Assembly: GCA_023953845.1 (NCBI GenBank)
Contig: JAMLJC010000001.1
Location: forward strand, 2,800,501 to 2,864,500
Source: Rhizobiaceae bacterium
GTDB lineage: Bacteria > Pseudomonadota > Alphaproteobacteria > Rhizobiales > Rhizobiaceae
DNA length: 64,000 nt
Direction: 5' to 3'
Part shown: piece by piece, positions 1 through 7,333 of the stretch
Position numbering within the stretch: the stretch's first letter is position 1
How the letters are laid out: every line of letters begins with the position of its first letter
Translations under genes and position numbers: made by a program
Notes under the pieces: generated by a model
What the model was told of the DNA's origin: nothing
The model's database searches: none
What the model saw: only the letters and a program-made list of their open reading frames with translations

Positions 1-570
1 GCGGGGACCATCGGGCAGGCGGCATCCGTATCGGCCGGCGTCTCGCATCGCACCGGCAGCGCGGAAGCGGGCAAAGGCGGCAACGAGACCGGGGAACCCG
101 GCCTTCACGGCGTCTTGCGCGGCATCGCCGACATGTTCGCGCCCGAAGCGGCGGACAAGGGTCTCGACCTGAGGCTAGTGCTGGCCGCGCCGGACGCGGG
201 GGTTGCGGCCTATCCCCTGATGCGCGTCGTCGCCAATCTCGTCTCCAACGCGATCAAGTATACAACCGAGGGACGGATCGTGGTCGCGTTGCGCAGACAC
301 GGGTCGGGACATCGCGTCGAGGTCCACGATACCGGTCCGGGCCTGAACGGCGCGGCGTTCGAACAGGCGCTGATACGCAACCAGCGCCTCGAACGCGACC
401 GCGTCGCCGCTGACGGGAGCGGACTCGGACTCTCGGTCGTCAAGGAGACCGTCGAAGCCAATAACTGGCGGCTTAGCTCATGCGCGGGCCGCCGAACCGG
501 CGCAAGCATCCTGATCGAGTTGCCCGGTGCGTCTGCGGAACCGTCATTGGGCGAGCTGGGTGGGCGTTAG
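1..570 (+). CDS. Sensor histidine kinase, C-terminal part (5' end outside window)
   Basis: The frame is open from the first base, so this is the 3' end of a longer gene. The visible 189 residues hold an ATP-binding HATPase_c domain: N box NLVSNAIKYT, G1 box DTGPGL and G2 box GSGLGL, followed by a short tail. The dimerisation/His-phosphorylation region and any sensor lie upstream of the window. It should autophosphorylate and pass phosphate to a response regulator, but no partner regulator is visible downstream, so the signal is unknown. The TTG at 115 is internal and not the true start. Confidence 0.85.
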   Translation, partial: AGTIGQAASVSAGVSHRTGSAEAGKGGNETGEPGLHGVLRGIADMFAPEAADKGLDLRLVLAAPDAGVAAYPLMRVVANLVSNAIKYTTEGRIVVALRRHGSGHRVEVHDTGPGLNGAAFEQALIRNQRLERDRVAADGSGLGLSVVKETVEANNWRLSSCAGRRTGASILIELPGASAEPSLGELGGR

Positions 571-979
571 TCTCCCAAGACTTCATACAATGCAAGGCTC
601 GTTGAGTGGCGCAAATAGCGTTCAAGCGTCCGCTTTGGGAAACAGCATCACTGGCTTGAATGACCACCTTGAGGGCGCTAAGCGGATGGCCAATATCGTC
701 AACGTCACATGGTCAGATCGCAAAGCGAGACGCGAACATTATCGTCGAGGTGCTGAAAACAGCGATCCCGCAAAGGCTGCCCTTCGCCGGTTGACAGAAC
801 CGGCGAAGGGCTTCCGCTAAGGCAAATTAAAAAGACGCGCCGGCTTTAATCAGCCATTATTTCCAGTACATCTTGCTCATCAGATGGTTTTTCGGGGTCC
901 TCATCGAGGCGATCGCTGACTGTTGGTCGAAGGATATAAATGTACTAACATCGGACCACACTGGCAGGGGGGTGGTCGG
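571..979. other. Intergenic region with no convincing gene
   Basis: About 400 bases between the kinase and the first PNPOx-like gene. The only structure I can support is the perfect inverted repeat at 780-810, described separately. A 44-codon frame beginning at ATG 686 overlaps that repeat and resembles nothing I know. The promoter for the downstream operon presumably lies between 820 and 979, but I could not assign its boxes. Confidence 0.5.
780..810 (+). terminator. 13-bp perfect inverted repeat, possible terminator
   Basis: Arms at 780-792 (CCCTTCGCCGGTT) and 798-810 (AACCGGCGAAGGG) are exact reverse complements around a 5-base loop. The stem is strong, but no T tract follows on either strand, so factor-independent termination is uncertain. 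It sits about 210 bases after the kinase stop and may end that transcript. Confidence 0.45.
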
Positions 980-1528
980 ATGCAGCAAGCGGAAGGTCCT
1001 GCGCGTCCCGAGGAGGACATCGTCGCACGCCGGGAATGGCGCGGCCCCATGCTTGCGAACGGGACGTTGACGCCCGAACTCGCGGCCTTCTGCCAGAGAG
1101 GCGTGGCCGTTATCCTCGCCACCTGCGTCGACGGCAGACCGATGGCCGGGCGCGGCTTCGCATGCCGGGTCGACGAGGCCGGCACGGTGCGCATCCTGTT
1201 GCGCCGGACGGGGCACGGAGCCTTTCTCGCGGCTCTGCGCGGCGGCGCAGCGATCGCCGCCACTTTCACCCAGCCGCCCGAACACCGATCGATCCAGCTC
1301 AAGGGAAAAGGCGCGACCGAGAGCGCGGCCACCGTCGCCGATGGCATGGCGCTGGCCGTGCGGAGCCGCGAGTTCCGCGACCGGATGATGATGATAAAAT
1401 TCACCGAGGCCTTGTCGAACGGCTACTGCTTCGCCGATCCCGAGGACATCGTCGCGATCGACTTCATGCCCGAGGAAGCCTTCGTGCAGACGCCGGGACC
1501 GGGCGCCGGCAGCGAGCTCAAGGGATGA
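980..1528 (+). CDS. PNPOx-like flavin split-barrel protein
   Basis: A 182-residue protein resembling the pyridoxamine 5'-phosphate oxidase-like split-barrel family that binds FMN. Family-like features are the early strand GVAVILATCVDGRPMAGRG and a later basic patch HRSIQLKGKG. ATG 980 is preferred because a G-rich GGGGGTGG ribosome-binding site precedes it; ATG 1049 is an alternative and the upstream frame to 923 lacks a good site. Its stop overlaps the ATG of the next gene (ATGA), so the two are translationally coupled. Substrate is unknown; a flavin- or heme-binding stress role is inference. Confidence 0.7.
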   Translation: MQQAEGPARPEEDIVARREWRGPMLANGTLTPELAAFCQRGVAVILATCVDGRPMAGRGFACRVDEAGTVRILLRRTGHGAFLAALRGGAAIAATFTQPPEHRSIQLKGKGATESAATVADGMALAVRSREFRDRMMMIKFTEALSNGYCFADPEDIVAIDFMPEEAFVQTPGPGAGSELKG

Positions 1529-2883
1529 AGCCGCTGGCGCTCGACCTGCTGCGGGATTGCCTGGAAGGCGTCGTCCCGGGCGTGCTCGCGACCTGCGACG
1601 GGACTGGCAAGCCGAACGTCATGTTCATCAGCCAGGTCCACTACGTCGGTCCTGAGCGGGTCGCGCTCAGCTACCAGTTCTTCAACAAGACGCGCCGGAA
1701 CCTGCTCGCCACGGGACGGGCGTCAGTGGCCATATTCGATCCGGTCAGCTTCGGCGAGTATCGCCTGGAGCTCGACTACGAGGAGACACGCACCGCAGGG
1801 CCGCTCTTCGAGACGATGAAGGCGAAGCTTGCCGGCATCGCCTCGCACAGCGGCCTTGAGGGCGTGTTCCGTCTGCTCGGGTCCGACATCTGCCGCGTCC
1901 TCTCCATCGAGACGATCTTCGAACCGACTGCCGCGCCGGCTATGGCCGAACGCAACCTGCTTTCGGCCGCCCGCCGCACCAGCGCGGAGATGGCTGAAAG
2001 CCGCGGTTTCGGCGAACTCGTCGACCGTACGCTGACATGTCTGCAGCGGCACTTCGGCATCGGACATGCGATGATCCTGATGCTCGACGAGGAGGGACGC
2101 CGGCTCTACACGGTGGCGTCGCTCGGCTATCCCACTTCCGGTGTCGGCTCGGAAATCGAGGTCGGTCACGGCGTCATCGGCGTGGCCGCGCGCGAGCGGG
2201 CGCCGATCCGCATCGGCCACATGACGATGGACTACAGCTATGGCGCCGCGATCCGCGATAGGGCGCGCAGCATCGGTATGAACTGGTCCGAGGCGACCGA
2301 AATTCCCTATCCCTGCCTGCCGGCGCCGGAGAGCCAGATCGCCCTGCCGATCCTGTCGGGGCGAACCGTGGTCGGCGTGCTTTTCGCCGAGAGCCCGGAA
2401 GCCCTGCGGTTCCGCTACGACGACGAAGACGCGCTGTCGCTGATCGCGGACCGGCTCGCAGCGCTCATCCCGCAGGTCCAGGAGGGCGAGGCGCCCCGCC
2501 CCCTGCCTTCCGCCGAGGAGCCTGCCGCCGTTGCGGAGCCGATCGTCATACGCCACTACGAGGCCGACGACAGCGTCTTCCTCAACCACGACTATCTGAT
2601 CAAGGGCGTGGCGGGCGCGATCTTCTGGAAGCTCGTCCGCGAGTTCACCGGCACCGGGCGCGCGGAGTTCACCAACCGCGAGCTGCGGCTCGACGCCTGC
2701 CTGCGCCTGCCCGCATATGCGGAAAACCTCGAGGCGCGCCTTCTCCTTCTCCAGCGCCGCCTGTGCGACCGGATGAGCCCCATCCGCATCGAGAAGACCG
2801 GCCGCGGCCGCTTCCGCCTCAACGTGCCGTGCGTTCTTGTCCTCAAGGAGATCGGGCGCAGCGAGGGCAGCGGCCCTTTATGA
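1525..2883 (+). CDS. PNPOx-like split barrel fused to GAF domain
   Basis: A 452-residue multidomain protein. Residues about 1-130 form a second PNPOx-like split barrel (GVLATCDGTGKPNVMFISQV, then YQFFNKTRRNLL). Residues about 165-325 look like a GAF sensory domain (FGELVDRTLTCLQRHFGIGH through VVGVLFAESPEALRF). The C-terminal 100 residues (about 350-450), containing FTNRELRLDACLRLP, are a small domain I cannot name; winged-helix-like is possible. Start ATG 1525 overlaps the previous stop. The fusion suggests a cytoplasmic sensor whose flavin or heme module signals through GAF. An upstream frame extension to 1036 is a shadow of the preceding gene. Confidence 0.75.
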   Translation: MKPLALDLLRDCLEGVVPGVLATCDGTGKPNVMFISQVHYVGPERVALSYQFFNKTRRNLLATGRASVAIFDPVSFGEYRLELDYEETRTAGPLFETMKAKLAGIASHSGLEGVFRLLGSDICRVLSIETIFEPTAAPAMAERNLLSAARRTSAEMAESRGFGELVDRTLTCLQRHFGIGHAMILMLDEEGRRLYTVASLGYPTSGVGSEIEVGHGVIGVAARERAPIRIGHMTMDYSYGAAIRDRARSIGMNWSEATEIPYPCLPAPESQIALPILSGRTVVGVLFAESPEALRFRYDDEDALSLIADRLAALIPQVQEGEAPRPLPSAEEPAAVAEPIVIRHYEADDSVFLNHDYLIKGVAGAIFWKLVREFTGTGRAEFTNRELRLDACLRLPAYAENLEARLLLLQRRLCDRMSPIRIEKTGRGRFRLNVPCVLVLKEIGRSEGSGPL

Positions 2884-3043
2884 AACTTTTAGGGTTCCTT
2901 GCGGGAACACTTAACAAGCCCGCCAGACCAAGCCCGGCTATTGTCATTCCGTCAGCCGGAGCAACCGGCGTCAACCACTGAAGTTCCCGCGGGGCATTGC
3001 TCCCGGGCGTTCCGAACGATCTGAGACAGGCAATCGGCCAACA

Positions 3044-3060
3044 AGCCGCCTTTGGCGGCT
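3044..3060 (+). other. 7-bp hairpin in the leader of the secreted-protein gene
   Basis: AGCCGCC (3044-3050), loop TTT, GGCGGCT (3054-3060): a perfect short hairpin between the GAF gene and the gene at 3153. No T run follows, so it is weak as a terminator; it could shape the 5' leader of the next transcript. Confidence 0.3.
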
Positions 3061-3152
3061 GCGGCCCCGTATTGCCTGGACTCCGACCCTCGGCAGCCGT
3101 CCGCGCACCGCACCCAAAGCCTTCGCCAATATCCATAGCTGGAGTTGATCCC

Positions 3153-3830
3153 ATGACGCGCATAGCCATCAAATGCCTTGCACCCCTTCTCGCTCTTGCC
3201 GCACCCGTCGCGGCGCTCGCACACCCGATCTCCGCCGAGATCGCAGCCCGGATCGACGCTTCCTCGGTGCCTCAGCCCGGCGAGCCGTCGCTTGCCGAGG
3301 TCCGCGCCGCCACCGAGCGGTTCCGGCATGTCGAGCAGGCGTTGGCCGAAGGCTACATCCGCGATCCCGCCAATGTGTGCGACGACGCCGCGATGATGGG
3401 CAAGCCCGCAAACCTGGGGGCGATGGGCATCCACTACTTCCGTCCCGATCTGCTCGGGATCACCGCGCCGCCCAATCCGCGGGTGGACGGCGTCGGCACC
3501 CATACGGACTTCAACCAGCCTGCCGTGCTGATCTACGAACCGCAGGCGGACGGCGCGGTTGAGCTTGTCGCCGTCGAAAACCTCGTCTTCATCAAGGCCT
3601 GGGAAGCAGCCGGCAATGACGCGCCGCCTAGCTTCCACGGCGTCGCCTGGGACAGGATGGTCGACGACCCTGCCACGGCGCTCGACGAGGCGCACAATTT
3701 CGAACCGCACTACGACCGGCACGTCTGGCTGTACCGCGAGAATCCGAACGGGGTCTTCGCTCAATACAACCCGATGGCCACCTGCGCCAACCACGACGCG
3801 GCGCCCCACATGCACGGCGACGATTCCTGA
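3153..3830 (+). CDS. Secreted protein of unknown function
   Basis: 225 residues with a clear Sec signal peptide: MTR, a hydrophobic run, then a predicted AxA cleavage near ALA-HPIS at about residue 24. The mature part is rich in Asp, His and Asn (for example MGIHYFRPDLLG, THTDFNQPAVLIYEP, NFEPHYDRHVWLY, AAPHMHGDD), which may bind metal. ATG 3153 is chosen because GGAG at 3141 is well spaced and the signal peptide begins there; the frame upstream to 2997 is non-coding in character. It lies directly before a FAD oxidase and an MBL di-iron protein, probably one operon. I do not recognise the family beyond this. Confidence 0.7.
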   Translation: MTRIAIKCLAPLLALAAPVAALAHPISAEIAARIDASSVPQPGEPSLAEVRAATERFRHVEQALAEGYIRDPANVCDDAAMMGKPANLGAMGIHYFRPDLLGITAPPNPRVDGVGTHTDFNQPAVLIYEPQADGAVELVAVENLVFIKAWEAAGNDAPPSFHGVAWDRMVDDPATALDEAHNFEPHYDRHVWLYRENPNGVFAQYNPMATCANHDAAPHMHGDDS

Positions 3831-3902
3831 TCCGACGCCCCAAAAGGTGGCGGCCTGCTCGATTGGGAGCCGCCCCTGACCATCAACTCCAGGAGATATA
3901 CC

Positions 3903-5273
3903 ATGCAGATCGAAACTCTGCGCGCCGCCATGCGCGGCACGCTCATCGTCCACGACGAGGCGAGCTACGACCACGCCCGCAAGGGCCTGCTCTTCAACGG
4001 CAGCAAGCCCGACCGCCATCCTGTGCTGATCGTCAGGGCGGCGGACGTCAAGGACGTGCAGACCGTGGTGCGCTTCGCCGCGGCCGAAGGGCTCGCCGTC
4101 TCGGTCCGCGGCAGCGGGCACAACTGGTCCGGCATCGCCTTGCAGGACGGAATCGTTCTTGACGTCTCCGCGCTCGACACTGTGTCGATCGACGCCGCCG
4201 CCCGAATCGCCGAGGTCGGACCTGGCGCGACTAACCGGACGGTTGCGCGCATCCTGACCGAAAACGGCTTCGCCTTTCCCTTGGGCCACTGCGGCACCGT
4301 CGCGCTGAGCGGCTACCTGCTCGGCGGCGGCTTCGGCTGGAACTCGGGCGCATGGGGCATGGCCGCCTTCAGCGTCGAGAGCGTCGACGTGGTCACCGCC
4401 GACGGCATGCTCCGCCATGCGAGCGAGAGCGAGAATGCGGACATCTTCTGGGCCGCCCGCGGTGCGGGACCTGCCTTCTTCGGCGTCGTCACCGGCTATC
4501 GTCTGCGTCTGCAGCCGCTTCCGCGCGCGATCACGACCAGCGTATGGACCTACTCGCTAGACCGCATCGCCGAGGTCGAGCGCTGGATGACCGGGGCCAT
4601 GCGCACCGGTCCGGCCAATGTCGAGTTCACCGCCGCGATGACCAGCGCGCCTCCGCCGCTTGCCGGAGCCGGCAAGGTCGTTTCCGCCATCGCAACCGTC
4701 TTCGCTGACAACGACACGGACGCCGGCGACGTGCTGGCGGCGATCGCGGCCTCCGCGCCAAACGGCGCGCTCGATATCCAGCAGGGCATGCCGACGCCCT
4801 TCGACACGCTCTACGACATCATAGCGCAGTTCTTCCCGGAAGGCGCGCGCTACGCCGTAGACTCCTTCTGGAGCAACGAGCCGGACAGCCTGCTCGGCAG
4901 CCTCGCCGCCGGGGTTGCGGCCAGCCCGTCGCCCATGAGCTTCGCCCTGGGCGTGGTCATGCCGCCCGACCGCCCTTCGGCACCCGCCGCCGCGCTCTCG
5001 GTGACCGGACGCGCCTTCGCCGCCGCCTACGCAATCTGGACGGACCCATCCGATGACGAGCGGCACCGGGCGTGGCTGCGCGCTACCGCGGATACCGCGG
5101 CCCCTGTGACCCTCGGCCACTATGTCGGCGAAGCCGATCTCGATCGACCGGGGCGCATGGCCGGGTGCTTCAGCCCGGCGGCCTGGAATCGGCTTTGCGC
5201 GTTGCGGCAGTGGCACGACCCCGCCGGTCTCTTTGCCGGCGAAACGCGGAAGCGCGCCTCCCGTGCTGCCTGA
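3903..5273 (+). CDS. FAD-linked oxidase (BBE/FAD_binding_4 type)
   Basis: 456 residues, the usual length for bacterial berberine-bridge-like oxidases. The N-terminal half is the FAD-binding fold: VLIVRAADVKDVQTVVRFA, then VRGSGHNWSG, whose His matches the 8-alpha-histidyl FAD attachment site. GHCGTVALSGYLLGGGFGW follows, with a Cys where many BBE enzymes form a second 6-S-cysteinyl bond, so bicovalent flavin is likely. The C-terminus (SPAAWNRLCALRQWHDPAGLF) matches the BBE tail. It probably oxidises an alcohol or sugar-like substrate with O2; the substrate is not predictable. GGAG precedes ATG 3903. There is no signal peptide, unlike the preceding gene product. Confidence 0.87.
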   Translation: MQIETLRAAMRGTLIVHDEASYDHARKGLLFNGSKPDRHPVLIVRAADVKDVQTVVRFAAAEGLAVSVRGSGHNWSGIALQDGIVLDVSALDTVSIDAAARIAEVGPGATNRTVARILTENGFAFPLGHCGTVALSGYLLGGGFGWNSGAWGMAAFSVESVDVVTADGMLRHASESENADIFWAARGAGPAFFGVVTGYRLRLQPLPRAITTSVWTYSLDRIAEVERWMTGAMRTGPANVEFTAAMTSAPPPLAGAGKVVSAIATVFADNDTDAGDVLAAIAASAPNGALDIQQGMPTPFDTLYDIIAQFFPEGARYAVDSFWSNEPDSLLGSLAAGVAASPSPMSFALGVVMPPDRPSAPAAALSVTGRAFAAAYAIWTDPSDDERHRAWLRATADTAAPVTLGHYVGEADLDRPGRMAGCFSPAAWNRLCALRQWHDPAGLFAGETRKRASRAA

Positions 5274-5346
5274 ACCCGCCTCGAGGGCGGCTGCGCACGG
5301 CGGTTGTCCTCCGCCTTTCTTACCCTCAACCCAAGGAGATTCCACC

Positions 5347-6105
5347 ATGGAAACCAGAATCGACGAGGTCGCCGATGGCATCTACCGATTGTCTACCTTC
5401 GTTCTCGGCATCGCTCCGCCGGCCGAGTTCACCTTCAACCAGTTCCTCGTCCTCGGCGACGAGCCGCTCATGTTCCACACGGGACTGCGCAAGATGTTTG
5501 GCCTCAATCGCGATGCTCTTGCCCGCATCATCGCTCCCGAGCGGCTGCGCTGGATCGCCTACGGCCATTTCGAGGCGGACGAGTGCGGCGCGATGAACGA
5601 ATGGCTGACGGTTGCGCCCCAGGCGACCGCCGCGCACGGGGCGACCGCCTGCCTGGTCTCGCTGAACGACTTCGCTGACAAGCCGCCGCGGATACTCGCG
5701 AACGGCGAGGTCATCGATCTTGGCGGTGGCAAGCGCGTCCGCTTCATCGATACGCCCCACACGCCGCACGGCTGGGACGCGGGCGTGCTCTACGACGAAT
5801 CGACCTGCACGCTGCTTTGCGGCGATCTCTTCACGCAGCTCGGCGACGGACCTGCCCTGATCACAGGCGACATCGTCGGTCCGGCGATCGCAGGCGAGGA
5901 CGCCTTCGGCTATTCGAGCCTCAATCCGGGCATGGGCGCTACGCTGCGCGGTCTTGCAGGGCTCGCACCGCGAACGCTTGCCCTGATGCACGGCCCTTCC
6001 TTCGAGGGCGACGGCGGTGCCGCGCTGCATGCGCTCGCCGACGACTATGACCGACGCGTGACCGGCGCGCTCCGGGAAGCCATTCAGGAAAAGGCTGCGG
6101 CGTAG
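5347..6105 (+). CDS. MBL-fold di-iron protein (ODP / flavodiiron-like, no flavodoxin)
   Basis: 252 residues of metallo-beta-lactamase fold. The first metal motif is GHFEADECG, which matches the flavodiiron H-x-E-x-D-H pattern except that the last His is Glu. Later ligands are visible: AAHGAT, then CGDLF (bridging Asp) and LMHGPSFEG (terminal His). There is no C-terminal flavodoxin or rubredoxin domain, so it resembles the oxygen-binding di-iron (ODP) group rather than complete NO/O2 reductases. AAGGAGA precedes ATG 5347; the frame extends upstream only as overlap with the oxidase. It may bind or consume O2, NO or peroxide made by its neighbour; that link is inference. Confidence 0.8.
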   Translation: METRIDEVADGIYRLSTFVLGIAPPAEFTFNQFLVLGDEPLMFHTGLRKMFGLNRDALARIIAPERLRWIAYGHFEADECGAMNEWLTVAPQATAAHGATACLVSLNDFADKPPRILANGEVIDLGGGKRVRFIDTPHTPHGWDAGVLYDESTCTLLCGDLFTQLGDGPALITGDIVGPAIAGEDAFGYSSLNPGMGATLRGLAGLAPRTLALMHGPSFEGDGGAALHALADDYDRRVTGALREAIQEKAAA

Positions 6106-6156
6106 CCTGCGGAAAGGGACCAGCAGTGAACGGCACCATCGACACAGCAGACCACC

Positions 6157-6291
6157 ATGATCCGTATATTCTCTCGCGGGGCTCTTGCCGTCGCAATGGC
6201 GACCGCTGTCTCATCCCCAAGCCTTGCCCATGTCACGCTCGAGATCGGGGAAGCCCGGACGACGGCGGCGACCACCCTGCGCCGGGCCTGA
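6157..6291 (+). pseudogene. N-terminal remnant of a YcnI/DUF1775 copper-related protein
   Basis: A 44-codon frame reads a signal peptide (MIRIFSRGALAVAMATAVSS) followed by LAHVTLEIGEA, which matches the start of mature YcnI/DUF1775 proteins (typically AHVTLE followed by a short Ala/Gly-rich stretch). The frame then ends at TGA 6289 and I find no continuation of the conserved domain in any frame before ctaG. The fragment lies beside cytochrome oxidase and ctaG genes, where copper-handling genes are expected. I read it as a 3'-deleted pseudogene. Confidence 0.6.
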
Positions 6292-6323
6292 AGCTCTTGC
6301 GCGGAAACTGACGGCCATCAGAT

Positions 6324-6962
6324 TCACGAATGTCGACTGCCGTGCACGAATTTCGCATCCAGCAGCCGGGCGACGAGCGACAGACCGCCGAATAGATACG
6401 ACAGCGCGCCGGCGAGCAGCATGATCACGCCGCCAAGCTGCTGGTCCTGCCCGGCATCCAGCAACACCCCGAAACAGGTCACGTCGCCGACGCCGAAGAG
6501 AGGGCGCGGGCTGAGCGCGAGCAGGGCGCCGAGCAAAGTCATGTGAATCGACGTCAGCAGCAGCGCGGCTGCACCGGCGGCCGCATGCGTCCGCTCGCGG
6601 GGCGCGGCGAAGCTCGTCGTCCAGAGAAGCACACCGACGATAAGGAATGTCGCCTGCTCGGCGATCGTGACAGCCACCGATGCCTCGGCGGCGGCGCGCA
6701 TGACCGGTGCGTGCCAGCCCCAGACCGCGAACAGCTCAAGCACCGAGGCCAGCACCGGCAGTCCGGCAGGCATGGACGGTCCGGGCCGCCATCGATCCGG
6801 CATGCCGATGGCGATGAGCGGCGCGGCGACGGCGATCACGCCCATATGGGCGACCATTCCGGCCGCGAAGGAAGCCCGCCAGGAGCCGAGCAGCGGGCCG
6901 AACCAGACCGCGACGAGGACGAGCATGCCGGCTGCCAAAGCCGCGCGCTTCATCGCAGGCAC
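6324..6962 (-). CDS. ctaG: Cytochrome c oxidase assembly protein, CtaG (Caa3-type) family
   Basis: 212 residues, hydrophobic, with about six membrane segments. Family features are the early VAHMGVIAVAAPLIAIG, then FAVWGWHAPVM, a central LTSIHMTLLGALLAL, and a C-terminal DQQLGGVIMLLAGALSYL. These match the Caa3_CtaG family (PF09678), which helps assemble or supply copper to caa3-type oxidases. It is the last gene of the oxidase operon and its ATG overlaps the stop of the upstream small membrane protein gene. Confidence 0.85.
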   Translation of the reverse strand: MPAMKRAALAAGMLVLVAVWFGPLLGSWRASFAAGMVAHMGVIAVAAPLIAIGMPDRWRPGPSMPAGLPVLASVLELFAVWGWHAPVMRAAAEASVAVTIAEQATFLIVGVLLWTTSFAAPRERTHAAAGAAALLLTSIHMTLLGALLALSPRPLFGVGDVTCFGVLLDAGQDQQLGGVIMLLAGALSYLFGGLSLVARLLDAKFVHGSRHS

Positions 6963-7333
6963 TCCGTCATGAAGAGCGCGGGGAGCGCGGTAAAGACGAC
7001 GGCGACAAGGCTGAGGCCGGAGAGAAGCAGCGTCGCATAGCCCTGGAACAGCAGCCTGTCGCGTCTGGTCGGATCGTCATGCGGCGGGTCGCCTGTGCCG
7101 AACCCCCATTGCCGCCAGGCCAGCAGTGCCGAGATCACGATCATGGCAAGCGCCAGGACCGTTGCCGCGCCGATGGCGATGCGCAAATTGTCGAAGTCGG
7201 TGCCGAGAAAACCCGGCTTTTCGCAGAAGACCGCCGCGCCCACATAGCAGGCGAGGAAATGCAGCGCCCAGACGACCGGGGCCGTGAACAGGGTCCACAG
7301 CGACTCGACCTCCCTGGGCAGGACGCGCCACAT
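6950..7333 (-). CDS. Small membrane protein of the caa3 oxidase operon
   Basis: 127 residues with three likely membrane helices (around VVWALHFLACYVGAAVFC, ATVLALAMIVISALLAW and a C-terminal LLLSGLSLVAVVFTALPAL). Start ATG 7333 gives MWRVLPREVE and overlaps the end of the subunit I-III fusion; the upstream extension to 7369 lies inside that gene. Location between the fused oxidase gene and ctaG suggests an accessory or subunit-IV-like role, but I do not recognise a named family, so the function is inferred from context only. Confidence 0.75.
   Translation of the reverse strand: MWRVLPREVESLWTLFTAPVVWALHFLACYVGAAVFCEKPGFLGTDFDNLRIAIGAATVLALAMIVISALLAWRQWGFGTGDPPHDDPTRRDRLLFQGYATLLLSGLSLVAVVFTALPALFMTECLR

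Noticed and set aside
686..820. 44-codon frame MANIVNVTW...
   Set aside because: It has a passable ribosome-binding site but no recognisable homology, and its end overlaps the 13-bp inverted repeat; not enough support for a gene.
1036..1524. Upstream 163-codon extension of the GAF-fusion frame
   Set aside because: It overlaps the first PNPOx-like gene in another frame and is Arg-rich without structure; ATG 1525 with stop-start overlap is the natural start.
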